A stretch of DNA of 37,425 nt from an uncultured Merdimonas sp. (GTDB lineage: Bacteria > Bacillota > Clostridia > Lachnospirales > Lachnospiraceae), in NCBI GenBank assembly GCA_944375725.1, contig CALWAZ010000044.1, positions 1 to 37,425 on the forward strand, written 5' to 3'. Positions 1 to 7,503 of the stretch are shown piece by piece. Below the pieces are notes generated by a model. The model did no database searches and was not told where the DNA came from. It saw nothing but the letters and a program-made list of their open reading frames with translations. Both the position numbers and the translations under genes were made by a program. Position 1 is the stretch's first letter; every line of letters begins with the position of its first letter.

Positions 1-57
1 GCTTAAGAACACAGCGGGTTCCATATTATCATAGTGCATGATTCTGTCATACCTTTG

Positions 58-590
58 CTATTGTAATCGATATTCTTTAACATTTGATTGGGCTTTTCTT
101 AACATTTTGTAAAATTGCCCGGCTGAATCGCTGAAATTATCTGCAATTACATGGCTATTATAATCAAAATCGAAACGTTCCGCAACCTTTCGTGGAAACG
201 GGAAAGTCAGCGGTAAGATCCGGCAACGCTACCCGTATTTCTTTAAATCATTCCGTATCACTATAGTCAGCGAGAACTGGTAAATCACCACAGCAATAAA
301 ACCGGCTATGATGACCCACACAGGGATCTTAAGCAGAGCGCTTATATTACCATTACCCTGAAACAGTTCTATCAGAGATACCACCAGTCCTGCTCCTCCA
401 ATAAAGGCCTCCTCCAGTTTCTACAGTTCCGTTTTTTATCATTATACCAGACTTCCGGATGCCTCTCAATAAAATAGAATTTTTCATTTTTCTTTGTCCC
501 CCTCTGCCTGTTTTCTGCGAATCCTTTTATAGAGGAAGCTCAGGAGCGCCAGCGGCAGAACCCCGGAATTCCGCGAAATCTTCGCAAAAC
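58..590 (-). pseudogene. Eroded membrane-protein gene remnant
   Basis: No intact gene is present here, but the minus strand holds protein-like stretches in shifted frames. One frame reads 420-229 (63 codons, no start codon) and contains a convincing membrane segment (IPVWVIIAGFIAVVIY) before a TAG. Upstream, in another frame around 415-490, lies FYFIERHPEVWYND, and in a third frame (484 to about 590) LLSFLYKRIRRKQAEGD. After the TAG the first frame stays open for another 56 codons to a TAG at 58-60. The pieces could be joined by single-base shifts in A-rich runs, so I read this as a decayed gene. Product unknown. The alternative is chance open frames in non-coding DNA; the dtxR-like promoter at 597-625 lies just beyond it. 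Confidence 0.35.
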
Positions 591-596
591 AGGGAC

Positions 597-625
597 TTGT
601 CTTTCCAACCTCAAAATGGTATGAT
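597..625 (+). promoter_or_regulatory. Sigma-A-type promoter of the DtxR-like gene
   Basis: TTGTCT at 597-602 and TATGAT at 620-625 are separated by exactly 17 bp, which is a good vegetative promoter. Transcription would start near 632 and give a leader of about 60 nt before the ATG at 692. Confidence 0.6.
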
Positions 626-641
626 TGAACTATTATAAACT

Positions 642-652
642 GGTTCGGAACC
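642..652 (+). promoter_or_regulatory. Possible operator in the DtxR-like leader
   Basis: GGTTC-G-GAACC is a perfect 5-bp inverted repeat about 10 bp downstream of the predicted transcription start. A position just inside the transcript would suit autoregulation, but the sequence is not a recognisable DtxR or MntR box, so this is weak. Confidence 0.2.
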
Positions 653-691
653 GGGGCAGAACCGCCCCATGCAAACAAGGGAGAGCTTTTC

Positions 692-1099
692 ATGAATTAT
701 CAGAAACACAAATCCGAAGAGTCGGTGGAGGATTATCTGGAGACGATCCTGCTTCTCGGGAAGCAGCTGCCTCAGGTACGCTCCGTCGATGTGGCGAATG
801 AGCTGAACTACTCCAAGCCCAGTGTGAGCGTGGCTATGAAGAATCTGCGGCAGAAAAATTATGTCACAGTTTCCGAGGAGGGCTTCATCCATCTGACAGA
901 GGAAGGCAGGGCTCTGGCGGAGACCGTCTACGAGCGCCATTCTCTGATTTCCAGCTGGCTTATCAGTCTGGGCGTAGATCCGGAGGTGGCCGCGGAGGAT
1001 GCCTGCCGGATGGAGCATGACATCAGCGCTGAGAGTTTTGCTGCCATCAAGGCATGTATTTCAGAATTTATGCAGCAGAAAGAAGCCGGGCAGGCATAA
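692..1099 (+). CDS. DtxR/MntR-family metal-dependent transcriptional repressor
   Basis: 135 aa, preceded by GGGAG. It is a winged helix-turn-helix (about residues 10-70; recognition helix near SKPSVSVAMKNL) followed by a helical dimerisation and metal-binding half (75-128), with no C-terminal SH3-like domain, as in MntR. By alignment to B. subtilis MntR the likely metal ligands are D14, E17, H83, C105, E108 and H109. D14 matches MntR (Asp8), while C105 sits where MntR has Glu99 and DtxR has Cys102, so the site mixes features of manganese and iron regulators. It should bind DNA when loaded with Mn(II) or Fe(II) and repress metal-uptake genes, but no transporter gene is adjacent. It stands alone between its own promoter and terminator. 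Confidence 0.9.
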   Translation: MNYQKHKSEESVEDYLETILLLGKQLPQVRSVDVANELNYSKPSVSVAMKNLRQKNYVTVSEEGFIHLTEEGRALAETVYERHSLISSWLISLGVDPEVAAEDACRMEHDISAESFAAIKACISEFMQQKEAGQA

Positions 1100-1175
1100 A
1101 CCACACCGGGCCAGGCTGTATCAGACTGAACTGCAGCAAATTGATCTGTATAAAACAGAACTGCGCCAGGCAAAG

Positions 1176-1220
1176 GGCTGGCAGGTCTCCAGTACGGAGC
1201 GCCTGCCAGCCCTGTTTTTT
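1176..1220 (+). terminator. Intrinsic terminator after the DtxR-like gene
   Basis: GGCTGGCAGG (1176-1185) pairs perfectly with CCTGCCAGCC (1202-1211), with a further short TCTCC/GGAG pairing in the loop, and is followed by CTGTTTTTT. It lies about 75 bp after the stop codon. The remaining bases to 1290 show nothing else. Confidence 0.85.
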
Positions 1221-1290
1221 CTGCTGTACGGATGACACGCACAGCCTGTTTTACTCTGTCTGCCGGCTGTCGCACTTTGCCAATATTTTG

Positions 1291-4128
1291 TCAGCATTCC
1301 ATTCTCACATGACTTCCGCCTTCCCTGTCTTTTGTGACAATGATCTGCCGGTCTATCTTTTCTTTTAATTCTCCCACATGGGAAATGATTCCCACCAGCC
1401 GGTTACCGCCTGCCAGGCCTGCCAGTGTCTGAACAGCCTGGCGCAGCGACTCTTCATCGAGAGAGCCAAAGCCCTCATCCACAAACATGGTATCCAGACG
1501 GATACCTCCGGCCGAGGACTGGATCTCATCGGCCAGGCCCAGCGCCAGAGAAAGAGACGCTTTAAAGGACTCTCCCCCTGACAGGGTGCGGACGCTGCGC
1601 TCCGTGCCATTATAGTGATCGATCACATCCAACTCGAGACCGCTCTGGCTTTTATTGTTTCCGGCTTCCCGGCTGCGCTTCAGCTCGTACTGGCCGCCCG
1701 ACATGGCAAGAAACCGCAGATTTGCCCGGCGGATAATCCGGTCAAAATACGTGGTCTGAATATAGGTTTCCAGCATCAGCTTCTCTTTTCCGGCCAGATT
1801 GCCGTTCGCCGTATTGGAGAGGGCGCGCACCCAGGACCAGCGCTGCTCCAGATCGGAAAGCTTTTTCGTGTGGGCGGCCAGATTCCGCAGTGTCTCCTCA
1901 TTTGACGTAATACGGGCGTGAAGTTCCTTCTGTCCTTCCATACAGGCTTCCTTCCGTGCCTGAAGCTCCTTCTGCTTTTCTGCAAGCTCTTCTGCATTGA
2001 CAGGAACTGCTTCCTGAAGAAGCACCTTCAGCTGGCGGATCTGGCCTTCCAGTCCGTCCAGCTCCTGCTCCTGTGCCCGGAAGGCATTTTCGGCCTCCTC
2101 CAGCGCCTTTTCCATGGCGTTTCTCCGATTCTCCAGCTGTTTCAGCTCCTTCTCTGCCTGCTGCCTGCTCTCAAACTGCAGACTGGCGCAGAGCTCCTTT
2201 CTCCGGGCTTCCAGCTCCTCCCGGCGGCTTCCCGCCGCCGCCATGCTTTCTCTGATTCCGGAAAGCCGTTCCCGGAGAGCTTTTTCCGCCTCTTCCGCCT
2301 GAGGCACCAGCCGCTCCAGCTCCTCCCGCCGCTTCAGCGCTGCTTCTTCGTTCTTTATCTGCCCCCGCAGCATGGAAAGCTTCTGCTCCAGAGCGGAAAA
2401 ACGGGTCCCCAGCTCCTGCTCCCAGGGCTCTCCGGGCCGGAACAGCTCTTTTGCCCCAGGCAGAGCCTTCAGTTTTCCCATTTCCTGTTCTTCTTTCTGT
2501 CTGCCTGACCGGATTCCCAGGATTTCTGCCAGCTGTTCCCGCAGATGCTCCGCTTTTGCCTTTACTTCCCCACTCCTGCTTCCGGCCTCTGCGCTGGCCT
2601 TTTCTGCCCTGTCCTTGGCGCTCCGGAATTCTTTCTCAGCCTTTTTCAGCTCCGCTTCTGTGGGGGCCTTTTCGGATTTTCTGGCCGGAGAAGGATGGGT
2701 CAGAGAACCGCAGACCGGACAGGGCTTCTGTTCTTCCAGCGTCTCTGCCAGAATGCCCGCCTGCTCGTCCAGAAAGGCCCTGTTCAGCTCCCGGTAGGCC
2801 GCCTCCTTTTGCCCCATCTCTGCTGCCGCCTCCCGGTACCGCCTCTGTGCTTTCTGAAGCTCTGCTCCAAGCTTCCGGTAATCCGAAAGCTCTGCTCCAA
2901 AAGCATTCAGCTCCTTCTTCTTCCGCTCTGCCTGCTCCTGTTCCCGCGCCAGCCGTTCCCTCTGTTCCACGGCTCCTGCATATTTTTTCTGCTCTTCTTT
3001 CAGTTCTTCCAGACGGCGTGTCTGCTGCTCCTGCTGCGCCGTGCTCTCTTTCAGTTCCGCGGTCAGCTTCTGCAGTTCCCTGTCCAGCTTCTGAAGCCCT
3101 GCCTGCCGTTCTTCCAGCATCTGATAAGAGGGAAGCTCCGCCCGGATTTTCGCGGCTTCCTCCTGAAGTCTTTCCCGCTCCGGCTTCCTGCCCTGCTGTT
3201 CCTTCCGGTTTTCTTCCGCCTCTGCCAGTCTCAGCTTACAGACCGCCCGCTTTTCCTCTGCCTGCTCAAGCTCTTTTTCCGTCCGTTCCAGTTCTCCGGC
3301 TCTTCCCAGCTCTCTTACCACACCCGCAAGCTTTTCCTCAGTCCGGCCCAGCTCTTCTTCCGTGCCATCCCGGATTTTTTTATCCTGTGCCAGAATATGC
3401 TCCAGCAGTTCCAGAACCTCCGCCACGGGAAGCCGGCCCTCCTTCGCTTTTTCCAACTCCCCGGAAAAGCTGCTTTCCGGCGCGCAGACTATGCCCTGGA
3501 TATACTGTTCCACACCGGCCTTTTCCGCCGCGCAGGCATCCCGCAGCTTTCCCGACTCATCCTTGAGCCGTTCCTGCAGAACCTGATACCTGCCTGTCTG
3601 AAAGAGTTCCCGGAATATCCCCTGGCGTTCCTTTGTGTCTGCCAGAAGAAGCTTCAGGAAATCTCCCTGGGCAATCATCGCGATCTGGGAAAACTGGTTC
3701 CTGTCCACGCCGAGAATCTCCCGGACCGCCGCGTTTACATCCTTTACTTTTGCAATCACACGGCCGTCCGGCATCGTAAGCTCTGCGTCCGCCTTCTGGC
3801 TCGTGGTTCCGCCGCCCCGCTTCGCCGGTCTCTCATACTCGGGATTTCTGCGGACTGTATAAATCTTGTCCCCGTAGGAAAAGGTCAGCTCCACAAAGGT
3901 CGGTGTGTCCGGCTCCGCGTACTTGGAGCGCAGCATGCCCGGTTCCCGGTTTGCGCCGCTTGCTTCTCCGTAGAGGGCAAAGGTAATCGCGTCAAAGATG
4001 GTGGTCTTTCCCGCTCCCGTGTCTCCGGTAATCAGATAAAGACCGCCCTGCCCCAGACGATCCATGTCAAGCTCCGTCCGGCCCGCATAGGGACCGAAGG
4101 CGGATATCACAAGCTTCCGCGGCCTCAT
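1291..4128 (-). CDS. sbcC: Exonuclease subunit SbcC (Rad50-like ATPase)
   Basis: 945 aa, typical for SbcC. It is the SMC-type ATPase partner of SbcD; the complex opens DNA hairpins and degrades double-stranded ends, for example at cruciforms and stalled forks. The N-terminal Walker A is GDTGAGKT (residues 35-42). Long Glu/Lys/Arg-rich heptad coiled coils fill about 180-780, broken by the zinc hook CPVC (C470, C473). The C-terminal head has the signature LSGGESFKASLSLALGLAD and a Walker B of the type MFVDEGFGSLD. The ATG overlaps the sbcD stop by 4 bases (ATGA), with a GGAGG site inside sbcD, so the two are translationally coupled. Large open frames on the opposite strand are by-products of the coiled-coil composition. 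Confidence 0.97.
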   Translation of the reverse strand: MRPRKLVISAFGPYAGRTELDMDRLGQGGLYLITGDTGAGKTTIFDAITFALYGEASGANREPGMLRSKYAEPDTPTFVELTFSYGDKIYTVRRNPEYERPAKRGGGTTSQKADAELTMPDGRVIAKVKDVNAAVREILGVDRNQFSQIAMIAQGDFLKLLLADTKERQGIFRELFQTGRYQVLQERLKDESGKLRDACAAEKAGVEQYIQGIVCAPESSFSGELEKAKEGRLPVAEVLELLEHILAQDKKIRDGTEEELGRTEEKLAGVVRELGRAGELERTEKELEQAEEKRAVCKLRLAEAEENRKEQQGRKPERERLQEEAAKIRAELPSYQMLEERQAGLQKLDRELQKLTAELKESTAQQEQQTRRLEELKEEQKKYAGAVEQRERLAREQEQAERKKKELNAFGAELSDYRKLGAELQKAQRRYREAAAEMGQKEAAYRELNRAFLDEQAGILAETLEEQKPCPVCGSLTHPSPARKSEKAPTEAELKKAEKEFRSAKDRAEKASAEAGSRSGEVKAKAEHLREQLAEILGIRSGRQKEEQEMGKLKALPGAKELFRPGEPWEQELGTRFSALEQKLSMLRGQIKNEEAALKRREELERLVPQAEEAEKALRERLSGIRESMAAAGSRREELEARRKELCASLQFESRQQAEKELKQLENRRNAMEKALEEAENAFRAQEQELDGLEGQIRQLKVLLQEAVPVNAEELAEKQKELQARKEACMEGQKELHARITSNEETLRNLAAHTKKLSDLEQRWSWVRALSNTANGNLAGKEKLMLETYIQTTYFDRIIRRANLRFLAMSGGQYELKRSREAGNNKSQSGLELDVIDHYNGTERSVRTLSGGESFKASLSLALGLADEIQSSAGGIRLDTMFVDEGFGSLDEESLRQAVQTLAGLAGGNRLVGIISHVGELKEKIDRQIIVTKDREGGSHVRMEC

Positions 4129-5282
4129 CTCTCATCCTCCCATATCTTTTCAATCAGGCCTTCCGCAAAGTTCCGCTGCTCTTCGCTCATCGGCCCGTTA
4201 TTCTGCCGTTCATAGAATTCCGCAAACAGCTCAAGCGGAGATTTCTGTTCGGACTCTGTTTCCTCCACAGGCGCCGCTCCCGCTCTCGTCCGCCGGTTGT
4301 CATAATCGAGACGCATCAGATTGGGGTAAATAATCCGCAGTCTGGCCATTGCGTCCGGCACGTCTTCCTCATCTGTCAGCGTCACATGCAGGTAATCCTC
4401 CCGGCTTTCCTCCCCATTCTGATAAAAGCTTCTGTCCGTCAGTTCCATATAGGTGCCGCGGATTTCCCGCAGATCGTGAAGGGGCTCCAGCGGCCTGGTC
4501 CGCACAGACAGCTTCGCGCCCTCTTCCTCTGTCTTTTCCCCGATCTCTGCCACAGTCACGGACTTCTTATGAGAAACCTCGGAAAAAGAATACTTCAGCG
4601 GCGTTCCGCAATAGCGTATCCGTCCGCTTCCCACATTCTGGGGACCATGAATGTGTCCCAGCGCCACATAATCAAACGCATCAAACACTGAGGCATCCAC
4701 GTTGTCCGTGCCCCCCACAGAAAGCTCCTCGGAATCGCAGCGGCTTGCTCCTGTCACAAACTGATGGGTCACAAGCACGTTCCGGCGGGTCTTGTCCGGC
4801 TTCATCTCCTCGACAGCCGTCCGCACCGCGTCCGTATAAGACGTGATCTCCCGGTCCGGGAAAAATCTGCGCACATGGGCAGGCTTCAGGAAGGGCAGAA
4901 GATAGAGTTCCAGCTCCCCATACCTGTCTGTCAGAGTCACAGGCTCCACATGTCCATGGTACACCGGAGCAATATGGATGCCGCTCCGATCCATCAGGCG
5001 GCCGCCGAAGGAAAGGCGCTCCGGTGAATCGTGGTTGCCGCTGATCAGAAAGACCTGATGGCCGCCCTTTGACAGCTGGTACAGGAAATCATCAAAAAGC
5101 TGCACCGCCTCTGCGGGCGGCACGGATTTGTCGTAAATATCGCCTGCGATCAGGACGGCGTCCGGACGTTCTTCCTCTGTGATTTTCAGGATTTGCTGTA
5201 AGATGTACGCCTGGTCTTCCAGCATGGAAAATTCGTTGACGCGTTTGCCCAGGTGCAGGTCGGAAAGATGAAGTAGTTTCAT
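4125..5282 (-). CDS. sbcD: Exonuclease subunit SbcD (Mre11-like nuclease)
   Basis: 385 aa. Metallophosphoesterase and nuclease subunit of the SbcCD hairpin nuclease. All phosphoesterase motifs are present: HLSDLHLG (D8, H10), IAGDIYD, SGNHDSPE, VTHQFV and ALGHIHGPQ. The C-terminal part from about residue 265 is the capping and SbcC-binding region. The ATG at 5282 is preceded by GGAGGG with 8-bp spacing. It is the first gene of the sbcD-sbcC operon. Its 300-bp upstream region holds a large imperfect palindrome, the type of structure this enzyme attacks. Confidence 0.97.
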   Translation of the reverse strand: MKLLHLSDLHLGKRVNEFSMLEDQAYILQQILKITEEERPDAVLIAGDIYDKSVPPAEAVQLFDDFLYQLSKGGHQVFLISGNHDSPERLSFGGRLMDRSGIHIAPVYHGHVEPVTLTDRYGELELYLLPFLKPAHVRRFFPDREITSYTDAVRTAVEEMKPDKTRRNVLVTHQFVTGASRCDSEELSVGGTDNVDASVFDAFDYVALGHIHGPQNVGSGRIRYCGTPLKYSFSEVSHKKSVTVAEIGEKTEEEGAKLSVRTRPLEPLHDLREIRGTYMELTDRSFYQNGEESREDYLHVTLTDEEDVPDAMARLRIIYPNLMRLDYDNRRTRAGAAPVEETESEQKSPLELFAEFYERQNNGPMSEEQRNFAEGLIEKIWEDER

Positions 5283-5300
5283 AAAAATATCCCTCCAAGG

Positions 5301-5453
5301 ACATCCGGTTTCTGTATCCGTGATCCGTCCCTTTCCTGACGCCTGTGTGCTCCCGGACGGACAAAGCGTTTAAAAACCGAAACGCTTTGTCCGCCGGGAG
5401 CACACAGCCATCCGTCAAGAGGCCGGACACCGGATATCAGAAAACCGGACTGT
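5301..5453. repeat. Long imperfect palindrome upstream of sbcDC
   Basis: The core is 5343-5407: a 14-bp outer arm (CTGTGTGCTCCCGG, 5343-5356) and a 14-bp inner arm (CGGACAAAGCGTTT, 5358-5371) pair without mismatch with 5380-5407. The only irregularity is one extra A at 5357, and the loop is 8 bases (5372-5379). Symmetry continues outward with small gaps: the segment 5301-5323 (TCCGGTTTCTGTATCCG type) mirrors 5429-5453. In total about 70 bases on each side are related. No T-run follows on either strand, so it is not a standard terminator. It could be a MITE-like element, a regulatory cruciform or RNA hairpin in the sbcDC leader, or a processed-RNA stem. Confidence 0.85.
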
Positions 5454-5502
5454 ATGTTTTCCAAAGCCCTCTGTGTTGTATAGGTTTTATTGATGGTACA
5501 GA

Positions 5503-5520
5503 AGCCGGAAGCTTCCGGCT
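5503..5520. repeat. 18-bp perfect palindrome between larE and sbcD
   Basis: AGCCGGAAGCTTCCGGCT is a fully self-complementary 18-mer about 60 bp downstream of the larE stop. It could fold as a hairpin in the larE 3' region, but no T-run follows on the minus strand. The rest of 5454-5582 shows no gene. Confidence 0.7.
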
Positions 5521-5582
5521 CCGCGGCCTGACTGACACCCTGACCATCTGGCAGGGCGCGTATCGCGTATAAAGTACGGCAG

Positions 5583-6401
5583 TCAGCTTGTCTTCAGGGT
5601 TTCGTTCATGCTTCCGCTGCGGAACCCGAGAAGGTCCAGGGTGACGTAGGAGAAGCCCAGATCCTGAAATCGCGCTGTGATAGTCTGACGGAAAGATGGT
5701 TCCGCAAAGCGGGGGATCTCTCCGGACGGGACTTCGATACGTGCCAGATTTCCGTGGACCCGGACGCGCATCTGGCGGAAACCCTGTTCCATCAGGAACT
5801 GTTCTGCCTGCTCGACCATGGAGAGCTTTTCCGGCGTAATGATTTCTCCGTAGACAAAGCGGGAGGCCAGACAGGCATAAGAAGGCTTGTCCCAGGTGGG
5901 AAGACCCATTTCCCGGGAGAGCTCCCGGATTTCCGCCTTGGTAAGGCCTGCGTCCCGGAGAGGACTCCTGATGCCCAGCTCGGCGATGGCCCTGTGTCCG
6001 GGGCGGTAATCCTGATTGTCGTCCATGTTCGATCCTTCGGCCACGTAAGCCAGATGATTCTGGGCAGCAAGTCTCTGAATATTCTCAAAGAGGGCTTTTT
6101 TGCATCGATAGCAGCGGTCCGGCGGATTCTGAGCGAAGCCTTCCACAGACATCACGTCAAAGTCATACTGGATCTGCCGGATTCCCTCCTTTTCGCAAAA
6201 CGAGCGGGCTTCGCCGCTTTCCCGTTTCGGGAAAGCGCTGGCCGCGGCCGTAATGGCCGCGGCCCTGTCTCCCAGCGCGTCATGGGCAGCCTTCAAAAGG
6301 AAGGTGGAATCTACGCCGCCGGAAAAGGCGACGGCCACGCTCCCCAGATTCTTCAGATTTTCCTGTAAAAGGGCATATTTCTGTCTGGTTTCGTCTGTCA
6401 T
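5583..6401 (-). CDS. larE: ATP-dependent sacrificial sulfur transferase LarE
   Basis: 272 aa. LarE-family enzymes AMP-activate the carboxylate of pyridinium-3,5-biscarboxylate mononucleotide and insert sulfur, making the nickel-pincer nucleotide cofactor of lactate racemase and relatives. The PP-loop ATP pyrophosphatase motif is SGGVDS (27-32). Cysteines C97 and C100 (PPDRCYRC) and C177 (SYACLASR) are all present. LarE forms with three such cysteines can carry a [4Fe-4S] cluster and work catalytically, whereas the single-cysteine type sacrifices its own sulfur, so this looks like the cluster type (inference). The ATG at 6401 has AAAGGA upstream. No larA, larB or larC is in the window, so the cofactor genes must be elsewhere or the protein has another sulfur acceptor. 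Confidence 0.9.
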   Translation of the reverse strand: MTDETRQKYALLQENLKNLGSVAVAFSGGVDSTFLLKAAHDALGDRAAAITAAASAFPKRESGEARSFCEKEGIRQIQYDFDVMSVEGFAQNPPDRCYRCKKALFENIQRLAAQNHLAYVAEGSNMDDNQDYRPGHRAIAELGIRSPLRDAGLTKAEIRELSREMGLPTWDKPSYACLASRFVYGEIITPEKLSMVEQAEQFLMEQGFRQMRVRVHGNLARIEVPSGEIPRFAEPSFRQTITARFQDLGFSYVTLDLLGFRSGSMNETLKTS

Positions 6402-6476
6402 ATCTGTTTCCTTTCATTATAAAGCAGAACGTCTGTCTCTGTTGCTCCATTTTACTACATTTTCAGGAGCGTGGGA

Positions 6477-6567
6477 ACAGCCAGTTCACATAAGCAGTCT
6501 CAGTTCCGTAAGGAGCAGAACTGGAGCCTCGAAGAGGCGGCGGGTGCGCAGGCGGGCGGGTGGCTGT
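6477..6567. other. Candidate structured RNA element between larE and csp
   Basis: ACAGCCA (6477-6483) pairs with TGGCTGT (6561-6567) to close a domain that contains two more hairpins: CAGTTC (6501-6506) with GAACTG (6518-6523), and GCCTC-GAA-GAGGC (6526-6538). The 3' part is very G-rich (6537-6560). The layout resembles a small multi-branched RNA, but the strand is unclear and I do not recognise a known riboswitch class. On the minus strand it would lie in the larE leader; on the plus strand it lies upstream of the csp promoter. No coding sequence is evident in 6402-6616. Confidence 0.3.
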
Positions 6568-6616
6568 GAATAGTAACATTTAACATGGAATTCCTTCATT
6601 TTTACCGGAATATTCC

Positions 6617-6645
6617 TTGACTTTTTTTCGTTTTTGGGATATAGT
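6617..6645 (+). promoter_or_regulatory. Promoter of the cold-shock gene
   Basis: TTGACT (6617-6622) and TATAGT (6640-6645) with a 17-bp spacer form a near-consensus sigma-A promoter. The start near 6652 gives an unusually long leader of about 175 nt before the csp ATG, as is common for cold-shock genes. Confidence 0.75.
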
Positions 6646-6682
6646 GAACGCAGGTTAAGTGTATTTTTGAAGAAGGTTGATT

Positions 6683-6747
6683 CACATGTTTTTGTAAGTC
6701 ATCATTCGTTCTGCTGATGCTTTACAAAAACATGTGTTTTTTATTTT
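6683..6747 (+). terminator. Terminator-like hairpin inside the csp leader (attenuator candidate)
   Basis: CACATGTTTTTGTAA (6683-6697) is fully complementary to TTACAAAAACATGTG (6722-6736). An inner CATCA/TGATG pairing closes a small apical loop, and TTTTTTATTTT follows. It has every feature of an intrinsic terminator, yet it sits between the csp promoter and the csp start codon. It may attenuate csp transcription, act as a temperature-responsive fold, or end a separate small RNA of about 95 nt. A three-codon frame (ATG TTT TTG TAA, 6686-6697) lies in the left arm behind AGAAGG. Confidence 0.65.
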
Positions 6748-6825
6748 CGGAGAGATATGCTGGCCCCTGTGCCGGTCCGATCCGGCGCTGTTATCTTATT
6801 TTTATTTCTTTACAGGAGGCATCTT

Positions 6826-7032
6826 ATGAACAAGGGCACAGTTAAGTGGTTCAACGCGACCAAGGGCTACGGCTTCATCACCAACTCTGAGAACGGAGAG
6901 GACGTATTCGTACATTTCTCCGGTATCGTAGCAGACGGCTACAAGACTCTGGAGGAAGGCCAGTCCGTTACATTCGACATTACTGAAGGAAACCGCGGAC
7001 CGCAGGCTACCAACGTTGTAGTAGTAGCGTAA
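6826..7032 (+). CDS. Cold-shock protein (CspA/CspB family)
   Basis: 68 aa single cold-shock OB-fold that binds single-stranded RNA and DNA and acts as an RNA chaperone. RNP1 is KGYGFI (about 13-18) and RNP2 is VFVHF (about 29-33). The start is the ATG behind a consensus AGGAGG at 6814-6819; the longer upstream frame from 6757 is not used because the family begins MNKGTVKWF. Codon use is strongly biased to C- and T-ending highly expressed codons. It is monocistronic with a long structured leader. Confidence 0.97.
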   Translation: MNKGTVKWFNATKGYGFITNSENGEDVFVHFSGIVADGYKTLEEGQSVTFDITEGNRGPQATNVVVVA

Positions 7033-7044
7033 GCTGTTATTACG

Positions 7045-7126
7045 GGGGGAAAAAGCAGGGCCGTCCCGGCCTATGGGCATCCGGATATACCGGACTCCAT
7101 GGGCCGGGACGGCCCTGTCTGTTTTC
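7045..7126. terminator. Bidirectional terminator between csp and the GNAT operon
   Basis: CAGGGCCGTCCCGGCC (7056-7071) pairs with GGCCGGGACGGCCCTG (7102-7117). The stem extends with TATGG/CCATG and an internal CCGG hairpin. A CTGTTTT tail follows on the plus strand and a CTTTTTCCCC tail on the minus strand, so it can serve csp and the converging minus-strand operon. Confidence 0.8.
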
Positions 7127-7181
7127 CAGATTTGCCGGCGGCGTGTGTACAAGAAGCCAATACGCCCCCGGCACATGGACG

Positions 7182-7460
7182 CTACCCTTTTTTAAGCAGC
7201 TCCTCATATTCCGGATGCTTTTCAAACCATCTGGCCGCGTAGGAACAGGAAGGCACCGCCTTCAGGTTCCGCTCCTTCAATAGGGATACGGTCTCCTCCA
7301 TCAGCTTTCCGGCGATTCCCTGCCCCCGCAGAGAATCGTCCACAAAGGTGTGGTTAATATCCACCGTGCCGTCATCCACTTCCGGAAAGGTGACACGGGC
7401 CAGCGTCTGTCCCTCCGGGGATTCCAGCGTAATTTCATGTTCTCTTCGGATAAATTCCAT
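7182..7460 (-). CDS. Small GNAT-fold N-acetyltransferase (YjdJ-like)
   Basis: 92 aa. Short GNAT domain of the YjdJ/Gtn type, about the usual 90-100 residues. The acetyl-CoA-binding segment is DDSLRGQGIAGKLM (about 46-59), followed by a Tyr/Trp-containing C-terminal part (SYAARWFEKHPEY). The start is the ATG preceded by GGAGGAAACGCC; an upstream in-frame extension would overlap the zinc-ribbon gene and was not used. The substrate is unknown. Last gene of the long minus-strand operon. Confidence 0.85.
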   Translation of the reverse strand: MEFIRREHEITLESPEGQTLARVTFPEVDDGTVDINHTFVDDSLRGQGIAGKLMEETVSLLKERNLKAVPSCSYAARWFEKHPEYEELLKKG

Positions 7461-7503
7461 GGCGTTTCCTCCTTTTTCCGGTGTCTGCCCGGCTGCCGTT
7501 CTT

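Noticed and set aside
484-693. 69-codon minus-strand frame overlapping the start of the DtxR-like gene
   Set aside because: Its first half overlaps the dtxR-like promoter and leader and has no ribosome site; only the second half may be part of an eroded gene.
2451-4215. Long open frames on the plus strand opposite sbcC (up to 556 codons)
   Set aside because: They are mirror frames of the Glu/Lys/Leu-rich coiled coil, give Leu/Pro/Phe-rich translations without domain features, and have no ribosome binding site. sbcC and sbcD on the minus strand are unmistakable.
5343-5407. Reading the large palindrome as an intrinsic terminator of larE
   Set aside because: No T-run follows on either strand, and the stem is far longer than needed. 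It was kept as a palindrome of unknown role.
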